Source: Amoebidium appalachense (lineage: Eukaryota > Ichthyosporea). Taken from it: 64,000 nt of DNA. The position numbers and the translations under genes were made by a program. The notes under the pieces are model-generated. The model saw only the letters and a list, made by a program, of their open reading frames with translations. It did not search any database and was not told the DNA's origin. The first letter of the stretch is position 1. Each line of letters opens with the position of its first letter. Shown piece by piece: positions 1 to 10,782 of this stretch. The stretch lies in NCBI GenBank assembly GCA_963693365.1, contig CAVNZM010000004.1:9734001-9798000 (forward strand), in the 5' to 3' direction.

Positions 1-197
1 ATACTATTAGCCCTTCCAATATTTACCATTGAAAAGGGGTTCTTACTGTTACAGGGGGAACCTTTCCAAACTTGATCTATTATGGTAATCATATACGGGC
101 AGGTAGTTTGCATATGCTCCGAGGGTACAAGACACCTCCTTCTGGAGCCTCGCGTCTAGGGAAAAAAAAAAAGGGAAAGAAAGAAAGAAAAGAAGAA

Positions 198-230
<33 letters not shown>

Positions 231-393
231 TGGAAACATACTTGTGGATATGGCAAGCAGGGGAAATGAACGAAGATCAGAGCAAGAGAGAAAGGAGAGA
301 AAAAGTTTAAGTGCTCATCAGAAATTTAGCTGGACCTTGAAAAATAACTAGATAACTAGAATTTATGTGGTGACATTTTGTGTCCCATCCTCA

Positions 394-431
<38 letters not shown>

Positions 432-451
432 GGTCACAAATCCAAACCACA

Positions 452-502
<51 letters not shown>

Positions 503-637
503 GCAACCCAAGATACATTGCTAGTAAAATCTATTTCTAATAGGCGCTATCTGAACACATCAAAATTGACATCTACACACACACAAGCACACACACACAA
601 GCACACACGCGCACACACACTCTCTCTCTCTCACTCA
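1..637. other. 3' flank of GATA factor A, repeats only
   Basis: No coding sequence seen. The stretch holds a G tract (about 198-229), a C tract (about 397-429), then (AC)n followed by (AG)n (about 449-500) and a second AC/CT-rich block up to the stop codon of the minus-strand gene. It is probably 3' UTR and downstream DNA of that gene. I see no convincing AATAAA on the minus strand here. Confidence 0.5.
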
Positions 638-1670
638 CTAGTTGTTATTGTTGCTGCTCTTGCTGCTGCTCTCAGATCGTTTTGTCACGAGGCCAACTGG
701 ACGGTCCCGTCCGTTCCTCTGTTAAGAAACAACGTGGGGAGATAAGTGCGTGCACGTGTGTAAAACATTTCACCTGAGAGGCTCTCCATCAGAACCACCC
801 AATTCTGTGAAGTGAAGATACAACGGGCCAAAGACTGATCTAGTACTAGCACAGGGAGGAGGAGGAGGAGGAAAGAGGAGGGGGGATGTGAAGCAGCATA
901 TACCTTAAGGTACAGTCCACATGCGTTGCACAGCCAGCCAGTTGTTGCGCCCATCCTCCAAGTACTCGATATCTCCGTGCGGCACTGCTCATTGCTGCAC
1001 ACCTTAACCGGCCCATCAGATGCTGCACGTGTGCTCTCTCCCTTAACCACTGACGTGCGCCGCTGGATCTTGACCTTGCCGCTGCGTTCCTTTTCCGGCG
1101 CGGTGTTGCCTAAAAAGGGATCAAGAAAAGGGGTTGCCACGTTAATGTCAGGTATTTCTTTAAAGGTTTCTTTAAAGACACGAACCTGGCCCTCACAACT
1201 TATCGTGACTGAAATAGGCCATTCTCAAATATTCAGTCCCCCCCCCCCCCCCCCCCCCAAAAAAAAGGGGGGGGGGGGGGGGGGGGTTGAATGCGGAACA
1301 CGGTACGAAGTACGCATACACGAAGGACACATGCAAAGGCAAACATTCAAGTATGCAACATAGCCATGCGCACAGTATGCGTCATAAGCAGAGCCCATCC
1401 TCAGGGAGGGCCCAAGTCATCAATTGCGTCTGAGTTTCGACCCCTTAACCCGCGTATATACGACTCTCCAACTCAGACAGCAGCATCAACTGAACTTGGG
1501 AGGGTCAACCCGTCTTGATCAAAGACGAGCAGGGTTGCTTATGCAAGCATGGTGAGCAAATCGGTGAATATGTGTGTGCAAACTAATGCAGTGCAGCGAA
1601 AAATGCGTATGTGCTTACAGATGCACGACACAGAGCAACCATGCCCGGTTGCATGGAAGTAAATCGGTCT

Positions 1671-1715
<45 letters not shown>

Positions 1716-2519
1716 AAGCACACACCTGGCACCGAGATAGATTATTTTGGTGGGTGCACGTGCAACAGCCACCCACAGACTTAAAACCAAGACCTGGCAA
1801 CCAGACACACACACACACACACACACACACGCAGGCATGCAGTCACACACACACGCACACACACAAGAACCTACCAGAGATGTCCATGGAAGAGTCACGA
1901 GGGGAGCATTTGATATTGTCCTTTGAACCGCTAGTCCATGAGGGTTGGTAGGGCCGTGGACGGACATCTTCGTTTTTGCGCACACGTGACTCACTCTGCA
2001 CGGGAGAAAGGCAGAAGTGTGTAAGTGTGTAAGTGTGTTTGTGTGTTTGTGTGTGTGTGTGTGGTGGGGGGGGGGGGGGGGGGGGGAAGGGGGAGGGAGG
2101 GAGGGAGGTAGCAGAAAAAACAGAGGAGAAAATGGCTGTGTGCCAGCGTGCCCAATGTGTGTGTGTGTGGTTGTGTGTGCAAAAAACCAAGCATGACACG
2201 TGATGCTGGAACACCCTCTTATGCCTAGTGCATTGTGTCGTAGTGGTGATGATTTGTTCCTAATATGGTGCACACTGGAGCACACAGTAGAATTCGGCAT
2301 CTTCGGAAAAGGATCGTCGTTAAAAAGTCAACCCTTTCTCCCCCCCCTCAAGCTCACAAACAAACAAACACACACACCTTACCACCACCACCAACAAAAA
2401 CGTACATACCCCATCTTCTTTCTTTCTTCTGTGTGTGTGCGTGTGTGTGTGTGTATGTGTGAGTGTGTGCGTGCGCATGTGTGTGTGGATGGATGAGCTG
2501 GGCGTGTGTGTGTGTATGT

Positions 2520-2565
<46 letters not shown>

Positions 2566-5009
2566 CAAACCTTTGAACGCTCCCTCGGCTCCAGCTTTGG
2601 TGGGGCCATTGTATACTCAACCGTGTCGCTGTTGGGGTTCTCAAAAGTTCCTGCACACTCAGCAGTTAGAAAACGGTCGGAAGGTGTTGGCGATGGTGGT
2701 GACGTGGTCTTTCCTTTTTGGGCTTTTTTGGGGGGGTTTTTTGTGTTTGAGAATAAACCAAGGAACAGGGGCACACCGATATGGCAGAATGCAGCGTAAT
2801 ACCATGGAAAGGCAAACCCACCTTTGGAAACAGAAATATCCCGCTGTTATAAGCACAAAGTAAAAGAACGCCACAACTATTGTTTCTTCCCCATCCTCTC
2901 CGTTGTGTTTGCCGAAACAGAAAGCGGCCGAGTAGGGCATGGTGGGTAGGTGTGCAGGGTTCTTGTGTGCTCCTTGAGGTGAAGTGAGTGGTGGTGGCAT
3001 GTTGTTTTGTGAGCACGGGGGGAGAGGGGGTAGGGGGGGAGAGGGGGTAGGGGGGAGGGGGGGAGGGGGGAGGGCACATACCCTCGTCGAAGCACACAGA
3101 CACCGCACGCTGCTTGCTTGAATGCGCACCCTGCAAAGCGGGATGTGTGCCAAACATGATGTATTCCTCATCCCCATGCCCGGAATCCGCCTGCGTGGGG
3201 CTCAAATCCGCCCACAGCACGTCTGCCTGCGCGCTACTCTGACGAGGTAGGGCCGGCCTAACCCCTGTGTTTTGGTTCGGGGAAAACATGCTTGCAGTTT
3301 GCAGGTCCCCCATGGAATTAACCATAGACTGAAACGACCCAATGTCGCCGGAAAATTCCGGAAGCCCGGAAGGATCGAACCCCCCCACCCCTACAATCGA
3401 GGAGAAGTCATCCAATAGGGAGACGGATTGCGAGTGCGTGAGCGAATGGTTGCCGTGCGTTACCGTCTGCTTGAAACCGAGAGAGGGTTCGGAACCGAAG
3501 TTAAAAATAGCGTTGGAGGGTGCTTGCTCGAACGTCATTGGACCGCTCACACGGTATTCGTCCAGCGTGCTGGTCTGGTCGCTTGGCGCAAGGTTTGGAG
3601 CCGATTTGGGGCTTACCAATAGACCGAAATCGGCAATCGACGAATCTTGCGATTCGCAATAGGGACATGGCTGGGTGGGATGGCGGCGCATTGTTCTGCT
3701 GGACAGAGTTGTCAAAGAATCCCGGGTCCGAATTGCAGTTTACAAGCGGCGTGGGGAGGGTGGCGCACCGAACGAGGGGCCTATTGGGCCGTGGTGGGGA
3801 GGGTTGACGGGGTTGGAGGGGGTTCGAGGGGGAGGCCTTAGGGGATTGCTTGATGTCGGTCTGTTCATCTCCAAAAAGGAACATATCCGTAGTCGTGTTG
3901 AAGAGTTTTGCGCTTTGTGGCGCCTGCGGCGGGAGAGAGGCCGGGGATATCATTGAATACGAAGTCTCTGATTGGGCCCTGTGTGCCTGTTGGTGGTGGC
4001 TGGGTCCCGTGAGGTCGATAGTGATTGGCTCCAGCTGCGTGGGGCCAGGAATCCCAAAAAGGAAACTCGGTTTGTTTTCGTTGTTGCCGTTCATTCCTTG
4101 GGGCAAGGAAGAAGGCGGCATTTGCTGCGGAACATAGGAAAACGAGCCGTTTTGCTGCTGTTGTTGCTGCAAAACCACCGCATTGGAAAACTCATGCGCA
4201 AGCGAAAACCCCGTTGATGCACGTCTTGGTGGCTGCCCAACACTGACGTTCATAGGGCCCCCGGCAGTAAAAAATGTGTCTGCAGATGGGGACATGGTAA
4301 CGGTGAGATTCCCGTGCTGCTGTGGTTGCATCGGTGACATGTGGAACGGTTGCTGCGTGTGCTGCTGGGCCGGTTGGGTGGGAGAGACCATGTGCTGCTG
4401 TGGTTGTAGGTTCTGGAACGAGGCGCTCTGCTGGAGTGGCAATGCCCCCGATGCCACTGCTTGGTGCTGAGAAAACTGAAAGACCTGCTCTTGCTGTGCT
4501 GCCTGTGCATGTTGCTGTTCGTGGTGTTGCATCTGCTGTTGCTGTTGTAGTTGCTGCAATTGCTGCTGGAACTGGAACATTTGCTGGCGTTGCTGCTCCT
4601 GTTGCTGTGTCGCATCTTGCTGTTGCTGCTGCTGTTGCATGGCAGCCTGGTATACCTGCTGGCTTTGTGCCTGTGCTTGTTCTTGCTGCTGCTGCTGTGT
4701 TAACTGCTGGTGCTGCTGCTGCAAATAAACAAGATGCATCGCTGCATACACATTCCATGGAAGCCCCTGAATGGCCGGAATGTTTCCTACTTGTGCTCCA
4801 GGTGGTAGGGAGACAGGGATCAACGAAGGATAAACGGGAACGGTGGTGACACCAGCATTACCGCCCACTGGCGTAAATTGTGCTGTTGCTGGTGGCTGGA
4901 CGTTTTGCGCAAAAGGCACGCTCCATCCTTGAAGTCCGCTTGGAACGGCAAAGAATTGGCCGTGGTCCTCTTGACCTTGGACGATCATTGCTGGAGTTGG
5001 AAGAGCCAT
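638..5009 (-). CDS. GATA-type zinc-finger transcription factor A (poly-Q)
   Basis: Sequence-specific nuclear DNA-binding protein of the GATA family. Exons in transcript order: 3744-5042, 3082-3670, 2571-2650, 1875-1995, 904-1109, 638-718; phases agree at every join, giving about 780 aa from the ATG at 5009, which has a good Kozak context (gccaacATGG). Residues about 100-200 are glutamine-rich. The finger lies near residues 725-750: CSNEQC, then STWRMG, then WLCNACGLYLK, so spacing is C-X4-C-X17-C-X2-C instead of the usual C-X2-C. The last exon supplies the basic tail RNGRDRP and ends in an N-run. The acceptor at 5042 means at least one upstream exon exists, and it may add an N-terminus. Between 3671 and 3743 the frame changes: either a 73-nt GT-AG intron (used here) or a frameshift. 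Targets and partners cannot be read from the sequence. Confidence 0.88.
1287..1420. repeat. Dispersed short repeat, copy 1
   Basis: Follows a G tract: TTGAATGCGGAACACGG, TACGAAGTAC, and about 90 nt later AAGCAGAGCCCATCCTCAGG. Similar blocks occur at about 16795-16915, 19071-19175 and, with its halves in swapped order, 40975-41072. Confidence 0.65.
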
Positions 5010-5042
5010 GTTGGCTGGAGAATACAAAGGATGGTGGTGACC

Positions 5043-8000
5043 CTGAGGGGAGAAAGATGGTTGAGAGCTAATTCTGACTCAGGATTAGTAGGTAGGTGTG
5101 TGCAGCATGGGTATGGGTGTGTATGCTTGTGTGTGTGCGTACGTGTGTATGCAGATGTTTCGCTCAGAGGTTTGTTTCAATCAGGCCCCCTGTTCTCTTT
5201 ACCTCTCACTACAACCACAGTGAATCGAGCTCACATCTGAGAACCTAGTCGAAAGGCAAGTGCCAACCATCTGAAAAACGTTCTTACACAAGTATATCGG
5301 GACTGCACAGAGTCTGCAGTAAAAGTTAAAAACCAGAGTAGTACACACACGTAATCCGGGGAAGAGTCTGTGCAGAGCTCGTATGTACCAATACCCACAA
5401 TTTTCAGCAACAGCCAAACCACATGCCTAACCAGAAAGCCGATGGGGAATTGGAAAGCCTGCAGTTGTTTCGTTGTTTACGTTACACAGAACAAGCCTAA
5501 AAGAGGCTACACTATAAAACAGAATGTGAAACCAGAAGCCGAGAAGCATAATTCCTCCTCTGTATTTACTACCCTGCGAAATGCAAAGCAAACAAACAAA
5601 AAAGTGGTTTGTAGAATACAGGACACCAAACCAGCTACTTTGAACAATTAACCACTACGCACATAACAAACACAAACTCCGTGTGTTGGATATTATAATA
5701 GGCCTGTTCTTCCCCGTGAGCAAGCGTGGGTGGACATGCGTAATTGCGCAAACCGGGGCAGGCCTTGTGCGTAACACCACAACTGCACACACACACACAA
5801 ACACCCACACACACACACAGCAACAGACAGACAGAGACATACACAGACAAGTGCTCTCAGGGCAAAAGCATGCACAGTAAGTCTGCCGGGCACAGGGGCA
5901 CAAGAAACCACCAAGACACTACACAAATGTGAATAATAAGCATGGCTCTAGCATCCAAACACTGCAATACCAACCACTTAAGCATGTAGGGAAAGCTGTC
6001 CTACACACAAGCACACATTCACACCAATACACACAAAAAACGAACAAATCAAACCCATACGGTTGCACCCAAGCACGCACGCATGCATGACAAAAGCACA
6101 CACACACACACAGGCACACGTGCTGACTCAAAGGCACACGCAGACACAAACCACCAGCAACGACAAAACACATTTTCAGCCTTGTGCTTACCGTATGGTA
6201 CGCGTGAACAGCAGAGGTGGGCTTATGGCATTTCGTACACTTGGTGCTACAACGGTATTGCGTGTGCAGTACTGAAAAGTTTAGTTCTCTAAGATAAAGT
6301 AACACGTCGAAGGGTAGAGTGAGTGACCAGGACAGGGTGTTAGACGTGTGTTTGAGAACGTCTCAGGTAAAATGATTGATTAGAAGCTCAACCCACTCTT
6401 GCAAATTTCGTACAGAGGTTTGGATGCTCAGATGGAACCGAGCTCTAAGAAATAATGGGGAGCTTGAGTGTGACGATGTTGGGTAAAGGAGTGAGGAAAA
6501 CGGTACTCGTTACAGTAACGTACCGGCTGGCCTATACTTCGCAAACCTATATTTTGCGTAACTTTGACAAAGGAAGCTGACGGCAGCACAAACGCTGCAC
6601 GTTACACACTTTTTCTACCTGATACAAACTACAGTAGCAGCACCCTCTACGAAATTTGTGAAAGACCAGGACCGTCTGAGTCACTAAGTTAGCATCGAAA
6701 AAGCCAGAGGGTGGCTGGCCGGAGGGAGGGATCCGGAAAAAGTCACAATGCTGGCCACAAACACTGCGTGTCCCGGCGAGGCGGGGCTCATGAGCCTGGT
6801 GGGTGGCTATCAGGAAGGGGGTGCCATGCAAATTAGGGGGATCTTTTTTGTCCTTTTGTGATGTTTCCCGTTAAATTATCCACGAGCCACTAAGAAGACA
6901 ACAAACCTGCAGTGCTTCTTTTTCCTAAAAAGTAATCAGCATGTTAGCTAAATTTATTCTTTTTGCAATTATAAATGCAATTAAAGAAAAATTAAAACTT
7001 CTAAAGATATGTTTATCATTATTTGTACAAATCTGATACTAACAGCCTATGATTTTCTATCTAGAATCAAGGGTATCCATAACGGACTATCAATTTGTAT
7101 TGGAGGATATGGTGGGGGCATAATAAAAGAGCCGCTGCTTTCTCACGCTTCTATTGGTAGGACATCTGCGTGGCTGACTGTCGCCATTCGGGCAACTGAA
7201 CCAATAGGAAGCTCTACAGGTATGTGTAGAGAGCTAGCCAATGAAATAAGAATCTCGAACAAAAAGGAGGCAGTGCAAAAAAGGAACGCGTTTTTGATCG
7301 GTGGTGTTAAAAAAGGAAGAAAATGTCTAAATGTGTCAAAAAACTTGCCTAATGGAGTGCGTAAATAGGGTTTTTGTTAGCTAAAAAAAATTTTTATTAC
7401 ATAGAGGTTAAACAATGAACTGCGACATTCGAACCTCCAACAGCTGGCACAAAGGATGAAGTGGCGAGGGCGGCTGAGGCCGGGTGGCCATATGGCTGTA
7501 GCCGACATGTAGCCAGCCTACAAATTAATGGCCGCGTTTTTCTGGACCCCACAGGCAACGATAACACAGTGAGATTTGTATACAGTCGATAATAATTTGT
7601 TCTCTTGTGTCTGTCATTTTTGCGTGTGTGTGTGTGTGTGCGTGTGTGTGTGTCTGTTTTTCTGAGCACCTGTACATCTGTACATCACTGATACCTGAAC
7701 TCAGCTGACCTGGGCCCGTGCGCCGCAAGCGCTGGCGCATGCTCCGGGCTCCCCGGTTGTGGGCCCCACTCGTGGCACAATTTCAAACCCCGCTTATAAG
7801 AAGTTCATTAAGGGCTTTATGTGACCTTATTTCGAAAAGCACAGCATACATCGAGGTTTGGCAAATTCTCAAGTCAAATCCCTAGTGAAAACGTTTAGTA
7901 TTGTAAAGCAAAAAAACGTTTTGCGTATAAAATTATTACAGGACTCCAGGAGTCTGCATCTACCAACTTCAGTGGACCTGTGTGATCGGCTCGCCGCCGG

Positions 8001-8150
8001 GGGCTCGTCGGCCGTTGGTATGCGGTCAAATTCCTCGTATCAGTTCAACGATCTGTGTGATTAGACCTGGCGGGGCCCATCGCCACCCCGACGAGCCTGT
8101 CGGCCATAAAATGAGGTGTCGATTTCCATCCCGTCAGGGCTCGTCGACAA
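5043..8150. other. 5' region of GATA factor A, no firm gene
   Basis: This presumably contains the upstream exon(s) and promoter of the minus-strand GATA gene. A strong minus-strand donor (GTAAGC) follows an open stretch near 6189-6300, which could be a 5' UTR exon, but no ATG-led frame could be joined with confidence. Short AC repeats occur near 5.8 and 6.1 kb. From 6840 to 7400 the DNA is AT-rich, with two ATTGG/CCAAT motifs near 7150 and 7200. No RNA gene recognised. Confidence 0.4.
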
Positions 8151-8156
8151 TTAACG

Positions 8157-8240
8157 CTGATTGGCTAAAAGTTTTGGCGCGCTTAACATTGATTGGCTGT
8201 TTTTGGCGGCAGAGTTCACCCAGCCTTCATAAAGCAGCGA
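8157..8240 (+). promoter_or_regulatory. CCAAT/E2F-like promoter cluster
   Basis: Two inverted CCAAT boxes (ATTGGCT) flank an E2F-like site (TTTTGGCGCGC, about 8171-8182), followed by a second TTTTGGCGG and a TATA-like CATAAAG near 8229. This order (CCAAT, E2F, CCAAT, TATA, then an ATG about 70 nt on) is typical of S-phase-regulated promoters. It points rightward, toward the ORF at 8301. Function is inferred from motifs alone. Confidence 0.45.
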
Positions 8241-8300
8241 CGCTGGCGGTTGAGGTCAGTTTGCATCGCCCGTTTTTCCAAATAACACGACACCGCAAAC

Positions 8301-8498
8301 ATGAGTCAGCCTCAGTACACTGCACCCCAGCTTCGTGCCATTATTACGAGCGCAGCTGGGTATGACGGTTGGATGGAGGAGCTGGCCCGTCTGGCTCGTG
8401 ACCATGGCCTCTTTGACGGTCTGGTGGATGAGAATGGGCTCCCCCGGCGTGAGAGTTCTGTAAAGCCATGTTATAGCCGGCATTTACCAGAGCCGTAA
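8301..8498 (+). CDS. Candidate small gene or first exon, unknown product
   Basis: The frame starts at an ATG in good context (gcaaacATGA) about 70 nt after a TATA-like box and reads 65 codons to a stop. Composition is protein-like (MSQPQYTAPQLRAIITSAAG onward, then an acidic/leucine segment) and not low-complexity. A strong donor motif (CGGC|GTGAGAG, about 8449) inside the frame suggests the ORF may be the first coding exon of a spliced gene, but I could not find a downstream exon in matching phase. Nothing in it resembles a family I know. The case rests on promoter-like DNA plus ATG context; it could be chance. Confidence 0.33.
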   Translation: MSQPQYTAPQLRAIITSAAGYDGWMEELARLARDHGLFDGLVDENGLPRRESSVKPCYSRHLPEP

Positions 8499-8499
8499 C

Positions 8500-10001
8500 A
8501 AACCCTTCCAACAACAGCAAACATGATTGAGCAGCTGATGTTATAAACAGCATGTACAGCTTTACAAGCTCTTCTTCTGAGGGTGGCCACATTTTCTACT
8601 AATTTCTCGCCCACTTCGAAAGATGCTGAGAAAAAAACTGAAAAAACTGAGACAAAAGAAAAGCTGAAAATAGAAAAAACGTTCCCGAAAATGTGACAGG
8701 CCCGGCTGGGTCGCCGAGCTTGACCGGCCCGTGGCTCACGCATCTGTCCTGCCGACAGGCTGGGCGGAGGCGCCGCCGGGCCTATCGACATCTGGCCCGG
8801 GCAGCGGGCTGATCACACAGGTCCAGTGTAAGGAAGATTTAGCCATGGCATATGGGGATTGGAGAAGCAGGACTCTGCTGCAGGAGCTCTCAGTTCTGGC
8901 AGTCTCAGAGGAGGGTAAATTTGTGTGTGGCTCAGATTCCCACGATCGATCACAGGATTGTGCTTTTTTTACAGGCAGTAAATCAACAGTGATCGACGTA
9001 TTATGTGACAGTAGAACGTTAATTCCCCAAACAAAAAAATTACGACATGTCCAATTGATAAACATATGTCTATATAATACAAGGTTGTCACCTTATTTTC
9101 AACATGTTTCTCAACTTGCGCCTGTGCTGAACAGGTGGACACGGCGGCCTGCGGCGGAATGGATCATGACGTCACTTGTGACGCACGCGGACGTGAGCCC
9201 GTCCCAGTAACCATCACTACGATAAGGCCTGCTTCTTAGCTTTTAAACGACATAATTTATTATATAGTTATTTGTTTCTGTGTGCTTTTTCTTTTTCTTA
9301 CAAGTTACCAACCGTAATAACATGTTCTCGCAAGTTACGCAACTTCACCAGTGTGCCTGCTATCAGCCTATCATAAATTCCTGAGCCCGTCAAGCTTTTT
9401 CAACATTTTATTGACAGCTCCATGAACGTATATGTAAACATATGCATTATTTTCAATAAAAAATAACGATGAATTTATAGAAAGCGTGAGTTTTTTGTTT
9501 TTAAAGGAGAAACTCGAATATACACCCAAGGGCAAGGTCCTTTACTCTGCATTCCTCTGACGTGCCCAATCCTACTAGAGTCGAGCCAATAGGGAGGGCA
9601 TTTTGAGATAATTAGTACCCGAATTTTTTCATTTATTTGTCCAATAGGGGCTGAGAAAACAAATAAGAACACATTCCTACGGCAGCAAAGCCAAAGCCAG
9701 TCTTCGGAAGACTTCGGAAGTCCGCACTGCGGCACTGGGTCTTTTTTATAGCGGTCTGACGGTCCGACACCGCCGGGTCTGTCACCGGCCACCTGCTGAG
9801 GCGGTGTCTCCTTTCTTTTTTTTTTTTTTTTTTTTGCTTAAAAGGGACTGAAGTAGATGTATAACGTCGCACGTGCGGCAACACGTCAGTACGTGTTAGG
9901 TCTGTCACCTGTGTTTCGATGAGGCTGTGCCCCCCAGCTGCAGGCCCGGGCCCCAGCTACGCGGCAGGCCCCCAGCACTTGAAGTTGCGTTTTCACGGAA
10001 T

Positions 10002-10053
<52 letters not shown>

Positions 10054-10746
10054 ATATGCCATATGCCCCCCCCATTTTTCAAGTCACGGCCCTGCCACTT
10101 TAAATTCTCCAATTGAGCCCGTTACATCCCCTCCCTAGCGCGCATCCCCTCCCTATCGTCGTAATTCATAGATGTGTGTTTGCTTGCCCACTGCCCCCGC
10201 CGTTCACAACATTTGTGGTCACAACCTCAGGGGGTAAGTGTGTCGTCCCTCTGTATCCCACCCCACCCCCCACCAAGTTTCTTCCTATCATGATGCCCCT
10301 GTCCCAGTTACGCGTACGCCGGTTTATAAGTACCTGAGTATTCCTATCAATTCTGACGGCATTATGTTTATGGTATGGGAAGTCAACGTGTGGCAAGGGC
10401 TAGAAGACAGCCCAATGATTTGTTTCAACATAACCACTTCCGTGACCGTGATTTGTCCTACCTACTAATACTTGTGAATATGGTTTACCCTTGCTAGCTA
10501 CTCTACATGAAAATGAAATCTCGGAGTGTTTGGAACCCTTAGAACTTTTTTTTGTGTCATGATATCCCGTCGTTTCTGAACGATGGTTGTGGTACTAAGA
10601 AGCTTTCTACTACCACTGTTTTGTCTGTCCTTGGTTTGCTTCGTGCTCGTGCTCGACTTACTCCCCTCGCCTCAAATTTCATTTGCATATGTTGGGCCTC
10701 AAAGCCAGAATTACCGTCCTATCCCCTCTTTTCTCTTTCTGATCTC

Positions 10747-10782
<36 letters not shown>

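Noticed and set aside
6547-6831. Minus-strand 94-codon ORF upstream of GATA factor A
   Set aside because: It could not be joined in phase to the 5042 acceptor and has no recognisable motif.
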